Origin: Thalassia testudinum
Taxonomy: Eukaryota; Streptophyta; Magnoliopsida; Alismatales; Hydrocharitaceae
Assembly: GCA_037157565.1 (NCBI GenBank)
Contig: JAZHRO010000003.1
Coordinates: forward strand, 42,111,001-42,175,000
DNA length: 64,000 nt
Direction of reading: 5' to 3'
Position 1 is the first letter of the stretch; every line of letters starts with the position of its first letter. This document shows, piece after piece, positions 1 through 9,557 of the stretch. The notes beneath the pieces are model-generated. The model was not told the DNA's origin. It saw nothing but the letters and a program-made list of their open reading frames with translations, and searched no databases. The translations under genes and the position numbers were made by a program.

Positions 1-1213
1 TTACTTGTTTTCTTATATATACATAAAAAAAAATTGAATTAGGAAGAAATACTTAGGCATTAGGACTTTTCAATCTTAGAAAATATTACAGTAGGATCTG
101 AACACTACGACCCTTTAGGTCTTTGGGCTTAATCATCCCGGGTATCCACTAAAATGTGGAGTTGTGTATCGAGTCCTTGCCATCCTGAATTCTATTTCAA
201 TTTTATTAAATAAGTTTGGGTGATAAGTATACGACTTATCAACTCGCCCTTTGATTTGCGGGAACTTTAAGTCTAAAGAATCTACACACTATTTGTCACC
301 GACTCGTTGTTCGACGGTTTTAACGAAAATTGGGTAGCTAATGAACCTTTTAGGGTGGTATGGCTAGCAAGTTATCGTGGGTAACAGCCCATAGGTTGGT
401 TGTCCAGAGCCCAGCCACTGGACCATTCATTTCCTGCTGCCTTCAAGTAAATCTTAGATCAGGGAAGCCACCTACTTAAAAAAAATAAGGAAAAGAAAGT
501 CCAAAAAGAAAAGAAAAAAAATAGAGAAAAAAAAGAAAAAGAAAAGGAGAAAAAAAGAAAACAAAAAAAATAAGCCACACTTCACCGCATGAGTATGGCT
601 GGCAAGTTATCATGGATAACAGCCCATTGGTAGGTTGTTCAGAACCCAGCTCAAGAAATGCACCTCAAATTCCTAAAACACTTTGGAAGAAGTGAAGTAG
701 AATAAGCCAGGGAGATATACACTGAATTCACCCATGTGTTGACCCCATAAAAAGAAAAGTAGGGAGAAAGCTACCGGTCGTATAGATACACCTCTAGGAA
801 AAATTCCTTTTAAGGTTACCTAGGGGCGCAGAAACCCAAAGTCCATTTTGATTGCCGATCAAAGAGTCTATCACTTTCTCAAAAAGATGCTTAGAACTTA
901 AGGTTCTCATCAAGTCTTGGGTGGGTTGAGTGGCCGTAGAAAGCCATTCTGTAACCCTAAACTCAAAAATCCAAAAAAATTAGAAAAGAAGAAAAAAAAG
1001 AGAAAAAAGAGATCTTTCTTTGAATAAGGCGAGGGCTTAAGGCGGTCTACATTTTGGCAGATACCAAGGCACTATTGTGTCTTTGAAAGTTTAGGTCCTA
1101 AGTAAAAATTTTTTATTGTTGAAAATGATTTGTGCCTGAGTAATCCAACCTAATTCTTTTATAAATAGTATGTAGCTTTTGCTAGGGACTAGCAAAAGAT
1201 ATGCATGGGGGTG
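1..1213 (+). mobile_element. 3' non-coding internal region of non-autonomous element A
   Basis: No ORF. The segment aligns by eye with 34640-35870 (element B, same strand) and, inverted, with 49011-50260 (element K). It contains two copies of a hairpin-forming module near 358-420 and 592-655, separated by an A/G-rich tract (about 478-570), and a second A/G tract near 965-1015. It ends in a polypurine tract, GCATGGGGGTG, directly before the LTR start TGATGTG. It is therefore the 3' end of an element whose coding part and 5' LTR lie left of the window. Confidence 0.75.
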
Positions 1214-1756
1214 TGATGTGCATACATCTAAATAGCCAAAAATGTCTATTAATGCATGTGCTTTGTGTCATATTAGCATAATACATTGTAAATATTGCAT
1301 AACAAGCATAATCATGCATTTAGGTCAAGTTGTATAGATTGTATAGTAATTGTCTCCTTTTATGGTCAGGGACAGGGCAACTTTTTATTGGGGCCTCAGA
1401 TCGAAGATCCAACCGTATGGATCTAATCAGGGCGACGATTGGAGTTCAACAACTCCAAGATCGCTTTGATCGGACATCCGTAGCACCAGATAGAGACTGA
1501 GGAAGCCTAAAGATCAAGGGTCAAGATGGTGCCAATCCACACTTCAGACGACAAATCCGATCGCATGGATGGGTTCAGATCGATGATTGCAGCCTAACAA
1601 CGTGAAAATCAATCCAATCCGACATCTGTGGCACCATCTACAACACACAGAAGATGGACGGCCAAGATGGCGCCATGTGGTGCCATCTCAGCCGCTTAAT
1701 CGGCCTTATGGACCTGTAGCTGCACTTCTGAAGGCAAAGGCACAGGCGATCTAGGT

Positions 1757-1780
1757 CGTTGGATCATGATCCAACGGCCA
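1757..1780 (+). promoter_or_regulatory. 20-bp perfect palindrome with an MSA-like MYB site
   Basis: 1757-1776 is a perfect palindrome (CGTTGGATCATGATCCAACG). It overlaps TCCAACGGCCA (1770-1780), which matches the plant M-phase activator consensus YCYAACGGYYA bound by MYB3R proteins. Related palindromes recur in the other LTRs of this superfamily, for example 14831, 48455 and 54438. Cell-cycle control is inference. Confidence 0.45.
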
Positions 1781-1817
1781 CAGTCGCACGTGCCTAATTC
1801 CTAAGCGAGACAAAGAA

Positions 1818-1890
1818 GAGGCCATAGCACATTGGTCATGGCACGCTCGTGAGGCAGAGGCCGCAGGATCGAATCCTCGCAACCTCAAAT
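1818..1890 (+). other. tRNA-like segment (A-box/B-box) in the LTR
   Basis: TAGCACATTGGTCATGGC (from 1825) resembles an internal polymerase III A box, and GGATCGAATCC (1866-1876) is one base from the B box GGTTCGANTCC. Their spacing of about 41 nt is that of a tRNA gene. No full cloverleaf could be folded by eye, so this is a tRNA-derived relic, not a tRNA gene. Equivalent segments sit at the same place in five other LTRs here. Confidence 0.5.
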
Positions 1891-2235
1891 TGAGGTGAAC
1901 GCATGAGGCGCATTCAATTCAGTCATTCAATGCAGATCATGTGCGCGAGGAATGGGAGACATGGCGCAACAGATGTGTGCAGTTCATGCATGTTTGATCC
2001 TATGTAGATGCAAATGCCTGATCAGACGCAGGGGGCGCGATGCATTTTGATCCATTGGATGCGAGATCAGATGACTAAGAAGAGGCGTGCTTATGTGTTG
2101 AGCTGTTGAAGAGGCACCGGCAAGGAGCGTTTTAAGCCATCCGATCTTGAGATCGGACGGTCGATCTTGCGAGAACGTGGAAGAGCATTGGGCGCAAGGA
2201 GCTGAGGAGGCGTGCACACTTCAGCCACAACCGAG

Positions 2236-2265
2236 CTTTAGTGATGAATAAATCCATCATTAAAG
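2236..2265 (+). promoter_or_regulatory. Promoter-proximal stem-loop
   Basis: CTTTAGTGATG and CATCATTAAAG form 11-bp arms (one G-T pair) around an 8-nt loop, about 55 bp upstream of the TATA box. The structure is kept at the same place in the solo LTR (perfect 15-bp arms, 14432-14469) and in both LTRs of B and K. Confidence 0.6.
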
Positions 2266-2320
2266 ACCCTAATTTATTGTTTTGAACTTAAAATGACCTT
2301 TTTGCCCCCAACCCCTACAA

Positions 2321-2330
2321 CTATAAAAGG
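2321..2330 (+). promoter_or_regulatory. TATA box of LTR A
   Basis: CTATAAAAGG preceded by ACAA. The same core occurs at 31371 and 37041 (plus) and at 14371, 47910 and 53892 (minus), each time just downstream of the stem-loop. Confidence 0.7.
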
Positions 2331-2975
2331 AGACCCGACCTCCACTTCTTCTTCATCCCTTCTTTCAGTTCTTTACCTCTCCCAAGCTCAAGAAAAGCTT
2401 GTCCCACACCCAGGATGCTATTCTAGAGCTAAGTCCAATTTTCTCGCCCCCATTCCAGAAGTGGATATCGCAACAACAACGACGTGCTACCTCGTTCCCA
2501 TTTCTTCCTGCTTTGTCCTCCTTCTTCCCGCTCCGTCCTCCGTCTCTCCGTCCGACTCGTCCTCCAAGCATCTCTCCGTCCGACTCGTCCTCCAAGCATT
2601 CGTCAAGGAGGATAACATCTCTGTCCCTTCTTTTTAATTGCTTTCTAGATAGAATTTTCTACTTTCTAGTTATAATCATTTCCCACTTTGTAGTTGTAAA
2701 AACATTCTGATTATATTAAGTGATTGTTCTCTTTCTCTCTCTCTCTATCTCGCTCTTATTGTTTATATCAATCCCATTCTACTTATTTCATTTTCAAACA
2801 AAAACACAAAAAAATATAAATCGTGGATTTTAGATCGACGTAGCCTCCCTGTGTTCGACTAGGAATGCTTATAATTTCGGTATAAATTTATCTATTGATA
2901 GATTTCTTCGCAATTCGAACTATAATGACAGGTTTTCAAAACCAACTTCGATCGCATAGTTTTCCATGTTCAACA

Positions 2976-3476
2976 GCCCTCCTCATGAGATCGACCTCTA
3001 ATCTCCCCCCTCCAACGTTCTCCTCTTGCACTGCCACCTCTTATGGTCTTCTCAACCGCGAGCACCACTACAAGCCTCTCAACACGACGTGGCGACCTTG
3101 TGCGCCTCAGCCGAGTGTCTCCACGACCTCATCGTGGCCTATCCCCCCTTTGCTTTCCTTTTGATTGATCATTTCGATTGATTGTGGCATAACCCCTAAG
3201 CTCTATCAAAATCTCTATTTCTTTTGGATTTCTTATGCTTAGATGGTTGTATACTATTGTTGTGTAGATGTTGTGTGCTTGATTCACTCCATTTTTGGTA
3301 TATGTAAGCAAATCAATCCATGGACACCTCTATTTTCTCAATTTTTTTGTCATTTTGATCTATCATTTAACCCGCCTAATCGACCAAAAATCGCCATTTC
3401 TAGAACCCTGTTTGTCCATCTTTTGATCGACCAAAGTGTCTTCTTTGATCAACCAATGTGCTTTTTCCTTGTTGTT
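2976..3476. other. Unassigned; probably leader of element M
   Basis: No convincing gene. 2976-3165 is CT-rich and partly open but shows no recognisable protein. From about 3380 the motif ATCGACCAAA appears; it is shared with the M LTR near 5515-5700, so the right part is probably M leader. The left end of M was not found. Confidence 0.3.
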
Positions 3477-4905
3477 ATGGCCCCAAAGCATGCATGCTCT
3501 TCCTCCTCTGCCTCACATGATGACACATTTAATCACTTTTTCATCACCGAGGCTGCCATGAGAGTTTTTCCATACTAGCTAAACTCTCTGCGCATGTCAG
3601 TCGACCCATTGATTTTCACTATTTTGAGATGATCTTTCTCGATCTTTAGGATAAATTTGCATATCACCAAATTCTGCATCTTTTTTAGTGTAATTTTTAT
3701 GTTGATTCCAAAAATAGCTGCTTCCCTGGTGTTGACCCCATGGCATGTCACCTATTTTATGAGAATTTAAAAAATATAGCTAAGAAGTTCAACATTGAGC
3801 TTACCTCTAATGTCTATGGGTTAGAGGTCTTAGTGAATGCTGATGTCCTCACAGAGATACTTGGTTGTCCTAGTGTTGCTCCCACTTTTCTTAAGCTCCA
3901 CCAATAGACCCAAAGTAACACTATTAGGGAGAGTCTCCTTACTCCCATTATGATTTGGGTCGCCTAGCCAAATCCCCGTATTTCTATCATCTCCCTCGAT
4001 TCCTTAATCATGTCTTTTTGTGGAATTTTATGTCGAAGTCCACCTCCTTTGAGAACTACCCCAGGATTATTCTTATCACACTCTATGCCTTCTTAAAGAA
4101 CAAGCGATTCAACTAGAATCACTTGATTCTTTATTTGATGGATAAGAAACCCACCAGCTCCTTTCAATTTGGGACACTCCCTTCCACATTTTCCTATATT
4201 TTCATGTCCCAAGGGATATCAATCATAAACAATTTATCACAAGAGTCTCCTTATTTGATAAGCTCACATATGCTAAAATGGAGCAAGCTCAGGGAGCCTG
4301 TGGTGCATATGCAAATCCCCAGCAATGGTCGCCTTAGGAGTGTGAGCACCCTCCTACTCGAGGAGCCTCTTTTGTTGTACCTCCAGCCTTCTTGCCTTAT
4401 GAGCATTTCATAGCTACCTACCCTCCTCTAGTTCGACCTACTCCTTCCTTCACGACCAAGAGTGGGGTCTTCTAAACAATGTGCTCTCAAGCAGGGACTA
4501 CATCAATATTCAGGATGTTACTCTCAGGACATCATTGATGATGCATAGGCAGCGAGAGACAGACTCAGTGATGATGAGGCATGGGCATCAAGTATCCTAG
4601 TACCTGAATGCTCAGGGATAGTTTTTGGATAGACTTGGAGAGTCTATTCATAGCCTGCAGCAGTAGTACCACAGGCCTCCTCGTCCGCACTACTCTACTA
4701 CAGTTCCTCCATTTGCAGCACCTCCTCCTCCAGTAGCGGCAGATTAGCAACTCGCTCCTCCTCGCTAGATAGTTAAGCAGGCGATGCCGTCCTCATCCAC
4801 TTAGAGATGCCTCTGTCTTGGCTGTCCGTCCACCTCTTCAAGCCCTTCAGACTCGATGGACCTTGAGCTTGATACAAATCTCTAGAGCACTATGGATGCG
4901 TTCTT
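3477..4905 (+). pseudogene. Decayed gag-like ORF of non-autonomous element M
   Basis: The product would begin MAPK followed by a Ser-rich stretch. In another frame, near 3725-3900, it continues with DPMACHLFYENL, ELTSNVYGLEVL and ILGCPSVAP. This arrangement (MAPK plus Ser run, then F-Y-x-N-L, then I-L-G-x-P) is the one I associate with the plant-specific 'putative transposon protein' of large non-autonomous LTR elements. Near 4123-4260 follow MDKKPTSSFQFGTLP and a hydrophobic stretch. The 3' part (4480-4900) encodes a Gln/His- and Pro-rich tail. Several stops and at least two frameshifts make it non-functional. No protease, RT or integrase follows. Family assignment is from memory of the motif order. 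Confidence 0.5.
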
Positions 4906-5291
4906 TGCATCCTTAAAGTAGTTTTCATATCTGCTATGGACTCTTTTTCATATCTGGCTAGCTCTTTTCATTTCTGGTCTGTATAACTTTATATTGTGGA
5001 CTTGATTTATCTTTTAGTTGCATGCTTATATTAGAGTTGCTTATATAATTCATTTGCATGCTTACATTTGAGGTGCTTATATTATATCTGTCAAATTACT
5101 TGAGATGATTACATTTCCTACTTCAATTGCTTGTTTAAGGGGGAGAAATTCATATTGAAATTATCTGCCTTATTTACTTTTTGCTGAAATAAAAGGGGAG
5201 AGATATTATGCATGTATAAATTCTTATACATTTTTTATAGCTATCTCTCTATACATAACTATAATTTTATTGTCATCAAAAAGGGGGAGAG
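4906..5291 (+). other. 3' non-coding region and polypurine tract of M
   Basis: AT-rich and non-coding, with a first purine tract near 5138 (AAGGGGGAGAAA) and a terminal one, CATCAAAAAGGGGGAGAG, directly before the LTR start TGTTAGTACC at 5292. ATCAAAAAGGGGGAGA is the kind of tract seen before 3' LTRs of plant Sirevirus-like elements; that link is from general knowledge. Confidence 0.55.
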
Positions 5292-5772
5292 TGTTAGTAC
5301 CTCTATTTTTGTGCACCAAAATTATGTATCTATAAAGACTAATTTTTCAGGATTCTTTCATTGACTCTTGGAAAGGAGCAAGAACTGGTCACAATCTTCC
5401 ATTGAGTATTTTATATTTCTTTGAGTCTAGATTATTTCTATGGAACCTCAAATTATTCCTCACGCTAAACGTAATTTGCTAAAATCAAGTTTTTAGGTAA
5501 ATTGATCGACAAATTAATAAAATGATCGACCAAACCACTTTAATCGACTAATCAACTTAGTTGATCAATCAAATTTACTCAAATTAGGAAGTTTATTAAA
5601 ATACCTTTAATCGATCAATTAGCTTAATTAATTGACTAATACGTGATCGATCAAATAACTAGTTTAATCGACCAAAAGCCATTTTGATCAACCAAACTAC
5701 CTTAATTGATCGGCCAAAAAGCCTCCTTTCTAGGTCAATTTTCTAGTATAAATAGAGGACCTTGGTAGCCTT
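5292..5772 (+). repeat. 3' LTR of M, first part
   Basis: Starts TGTTAGTACC after the polypurine tract. A degenerate motif around TTGATCGACCAA recurs about ten times between 5510 and 5710. A TATA box (TATAAATAG, 5747-5755) lies just before the point where solo LTR L is inserted. The LTR resumes at 7986. Confidence 0.55.
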
Positions 5773-7985
5773 TGATAAACGCCAGTTTGTCATCATTCTT
5801 ATGCATTAAAATAAACCTAGCTCTTAGGATTTTACTCTGCAAACGGGTTTTTGGACTGCATTTAGGCATAAATTAGGTTAGGCATGCATTGCATTTTTTA
5901 TTGTCTTTTTGATATGTTTTTGTGAGTGTTAGGGATGAACAGATATACAGATCCCTAAAACCCTAGCACTCAAGAAGGCAAATGGTGAAGGAGAACCTCA
6001 GACTAGCTGGATCTCAGCTTGATCCAGCTCACCACAACTGGAACCTAGCTCACTTGAACTAGGGTTAGCTCATCCCAGCTTCATTCAGCTAATCTCAACT
6101 GAATGGCAGCTCAAGAGAGTTCATCTTAGCTCACCCTAGCTCAAGTTAGCTCAGATCCAGCTCAACTTAGCTAAGTGTAGCTCATCTCAGCTCCCACTAG
6201 TCCACAGGGAGCTCTAGCTAGCTCAACTGAGTTGACAGGAGTTCACCCCAGCTCAGACCCAGCTACATCCAGCTCCACTCAACTCCAGCCAGATGAAGAA
6301 GAACTCATCTCAGCTCAGGAAGCTCAAGTCCAACTTCCGGGGATTCAGCTTAGCTCAACTCAGTTGAGCTAAGCTACCTTAACTGCCTCAACCAGCTTGA
6401 TCCTCCCCGGGAGCACCAGACCTAGCTCACCTCAGCTCATTATGGTAGAAGTCAGTTCACTTTAGCTTGGCTTAGCAGCTAGCAAAGAACTAGCAAGCTA
6501 AGCCAGCTAGAGTAGCTCCATGCTAGCCTCTTCAGCAGCTGCCAGCTCCAAAGTTCTCCTCCTCAGCTCCTCTCTTCAAACCCTAGCTTCAATACCTCCT
6601 CCTCTACTCCATATCTAGCTAAGCTAGCTTAGCTTAGCTTAGCTAGCAACCAGCTCCTTGGCCATCAACCACCTTCAAATTCAACCCTAGCTAGCTCCAC
6701 CAACTTAAGCCCTACCTAAGCTAGCTATCCTACTCAAGTTGGCGCCACCTCTTCGCCCCATTATCACCACCAAAAGGCACCAATTTTGGCGCTAAAACCT
6801 AACCCTAACTACCCCTTTTTTTGGTGCCAACATCCACCCCCACATCCACCATACACCTAACCCTACAACCCATTCTAGCCACCCACCTACCCCTCCTTCT
6901 AGGACCCTGCTTGGCACCAACTAAGAACCCCTTCTAGAAGCCATTTTGATGCCAACATCAAGGGGTGTCACCACCCATAACCACCCCCTAGGTGTCCCTT
7001 GGGTTGGCACCAATTGACCTTAGCCATTGGATCCCCAACCACCTCCATCTCTCCATCTTAGCCCTCCATTCCAAGAATCACCTTAGCCCCCTTCCTATTC
7101 TATAAAAACCTACCACCTACCACCATTTGAGAGCATCCTCCATTAGTGTATTTTGCTACCTATACCACCTACACCTACGGCCAAGAAGAAGGAGTAGAGA
7201 AGGAGATTAAAGGGGCACATCACCAGCCCTTTTGGTGCCTTCTTCTCCTCACTCTCTTCAACTTGGGCCACACCAAGGAGGAGGACTTTTCTACTTCAAG
7301 GAGGATGGCCAGGAAAAGGAGAAGGACCTAGGGTGGACGTCCACCCTTGGAGAGAAGCTTAGGGCACGCCCCCTTAGGGCTTGCCTTGGAGGACATCACC
7401 TTGGCGGAGCATAGCAAGGAAGGAGTTGGAGGACTCTTTTCAAGTTTGGGAGCTACCAAGCTTGGAGCAAGAAGCCCTCTTCTTCACCATCTATCTAGAG
7501 GATTTGTGTTTGCTTTTATTTATTGAATTTTTCTAGTAGTAGAAGCATTCCTCTACTAGGCTTTTTTGTAAAACACTTTTTCATTAATCTAGTTGCCTTC
7601 TTTGCAATTTCTTTATTTGCATTTCTAATTGCTTTGTTTTTAGCATTCTTCACTCCCTCTCCCTAATTATTCTAGGCCTCCACTTGCCTAGAGTGAGCTT
7701 AGGGAGAGGCTCTACTTGCCACTTTAGAAGTAGTATATTGAGTTGAAGTGTAAGTCACTTTCCCACCACAATTTCAAAAACATAAAAATGATATATTGAA
7801 AAAGACCAAAAAGAAAGTTGAGATTTATATTCCAAGCAAGAGAATCAATTTTGCAAACATTTGGCATCCTTGGACGACCCTAGATACTCCCCTATCTAGG
7901 AATATAAATTTAAAAGCGAAAGCCGATTTACGCGTTGCAACGATACTAAATTACCTAATTAACAAACCGCGTATTTTCGCTATCA
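5773..7985 (+). repeat. Solo LTR L with perfect target duplication
   Basis: Flanked by GCCTT on both sides (5768-5772 and 7986-7990). Starts TGATAAACGCC and ends CGCTATCA. A TATA box (TATAAAAACC, 7101) lies two thirds of the way in, and near the end is GGCATCCTTGGACGACC, matching the block found close to the 3' end of other LTRs here. The 2.2 kb length, flanking duplication and lack of internal region identify a solo LTR left by LTR-LTR recombination. No coding evidence. Confidence 0.75.
5998..6730. repeat. AGCT-saturated degenerate repeat in LTR L
   Basis: By hand count about 50 copies of AGCT occur in about 730 bp, where chance predicts about 3. Most are in the context CAGCTCA or TAGCTCA, and 6616-6646 is nearly pure AGCTT/AGCTA. 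It is not a strict tandem array: spacing varies from 5 to 25 bp. It lies upstream of the LTR L TATA box. Confidence 0.85.
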
Positions 7986-8300
7986 GCCTTTTTCTACACA
8001 ATCAAGAATGAAAAATCTCTTGAAAAAGAGCTCTTGTCCTTTCACCTCTAGAGTGCTTCTGCACTTCTGCTTCTATGCTTTCGAAAGCACTTTGATCAAA
8101 AGGCCTCTACGAAAACATCAGTTTGATTTTCCATTGAAGTTCCATATGATTACATTATCTTTATTTTTATCTACTACTTTGATTTAGGTCCCAAGTTGTT
8201 TTGGGAAGACCCATTATTGTTGTTGTGCTTCTCTTCAAGTTGTTAAGAGAAGGGAATTTGTAAGAAGTTGTGAAACCCTCATTTCTAGTGGTGTATTAGT
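7986..8300 (+). repeat. 3' LTR of M, second part
   Basis: Begins with the second GCCTT copy of the LTR L insertion and continues the transcribed part of the M LTR. Non-coding. The LTR end and M's own target duplication could not be located; the right edge is approximate. Confidence 0.4.
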
Positions 8301-8915
8301 GAATTGACTAGCTTGACTAGTCAGGAAAATCCTAAACTGGGAGACTTAGGTAGTGGCTTTTACCTGAGAGGGTTTCCACTATAAATTCAGGTGCTTCATA
8401 GTTAAATTTTTCAATTATCAGCAATACTATTAACCCCTCCCCTCTAGTATACCGCTTTAGATCTGCAAGACCTTCACTTCTTCCATCTCCATCCTCCATC
8501 CGAGCATCGTCCAGGCAAATGTCCTTCAAGCAGTCATCCAAGGAGATTCTCTTTCTTTATCTCTTTTATCGCTTTCAAGTATAGATTTATTTTCATAATA
8601 GGCAATTATTCTGTAATAAACATTTTTACTTTGAATATAGCTAGTTTTCTCTCTCTCTATATATATATATAATATATATTGTATCACTTAGATTAGTTTC
8701 AACCTACTGTTCTGCTTAAATAAAATGCCAAAAAAATTATATATTGCCAAAATACCAAAAATAAATAAAACAAAAGGCAATTTTCAAATGTTGCCTCTTT
8801 ATGTTCGACCCGAGACTTACATCTCAATTATAAATCTTATTTGATCTCAGATTTTTGTGACTACAACGACACATTCTCAAAACTCTAATTCTTCTCACAA
8901 ATTTTTTGAATATCA
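8301..8915 (+). repeat. 5' LTR of element C, 3' portion
   Basis: Ends GAATATCA immediately before a primer-binding site. Its last 350 bp resemble the A/B LTR ends: a CAAGCAGTCATCCAAGGAG block, CTCTCT/TATATA simple repeats (8650-8682), ATGTTCGACCCGAGAC, and ACTACAACGACA before the end. The U3 part is missing or unrecognisable. Confidence 0.5.
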
Positions 8916-8918
8916 TTT

Positions 8919-8937
8919 TGGCATCGTTGCCAAGGAG
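8919..8937 (+). other. tRNA-Asp primer-binding site, element C
   Basis: TGGCATCGTTGCCAAGGAG, 3 nt after the LTR end, closely matches the complement of the plant tRNA-Asp 3' end (TGGCGCCGTTGCC). Confidence 0.7.
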
Positions 8938-9557
8938 GCAACAAACTTTGATTTTCTGCATTTTTCCCGCACTTACTTTCATTTCAAGTCACTCTTCTTT
9001 AATTTACTATCTTGCAGGGACCCGATTAAGGCAATCTAAAGGCAGTAGACCGAAGCAAAGTGCTATTGAGTGGTCTCTAAGTGCTTCGCTTCCCTCTAAT
9101 CATATATTCCACTTCACCATTAAATAATTCAAATCAGAATCAACTTAGGTGCTCACCTAAGTTAGATTTGATTGCTAATTATCACCTCCACTCACCTCAC
9201 CACCTATATAAAAAAATTCAAAAAAAATTTTCTTCATTGATTGTAGGACCGGATTAAAATTCACACACCTTAAACACCCACCAACTTAAGGCGTACAACC
9301 TCTCTAATTTCATTACTCAATCGGGATTCCAACCTGTGGAACCAGTACACTTGAAACACACACATAATTGAGTAGAAATCAGAACAAGGTAATCACTTTT
9401 GTGTGCCTTAACTTACTAGAACAACAAGCCAATTGATTGAAATATGTAGGCTGCACCACTTAATTCAAAATTGATTCACCTAGTAGCTCCATAGGACTCA
9501 ATTTTTACGGATTAACTAGGCACTCCACACTTTTTATTTATAAAGAAATATGCTCAC
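8938..9557 (+). mobile_element. Leader of element C, cut by element F
   Basis: Non-coding, similar by eye to 31660-32240 (B leader) and, inverted, to 52620-53210 (K leader). Shared marks include CATAATTGAGTAGAAATCAG and CTGCACCACTTAATTCAAA. The similarity stops near 9550 where LTR F begins. The C body was not found. Confidence 0.65.

Larger units (their letters stand above)
1214..2975 (+). repeat. 3' LTR of element A
   Basis: The LTR starts TGATGTGCATACATC right after a polypurine tract and ends GTTCAACA. The boundaries agree with the solo LTR at 13753-15396, which has a perfect target duplication, and with the LTRs of K and B. In order it holds a first AT-rich block, a segment resembling the other LTRs from GGACAGGGCA (about 1370), palindromic regulatory modules, a tRNA-like segment, a stem-loop, a TATA box at 2321 and, near the end, the block CCTCCCTGTGTTCGAC shared by these families. 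Open frames inside it (for example 2293-2710) are not conserved in sister LTRs. Confidence 0.8.

Noticed and set aside
1818..1890. A functional tRNA gene
   Set aside because: Only A- and B-box-like motifs at tRNA spacing; no acceptor stem or anticodon arm could be paired.
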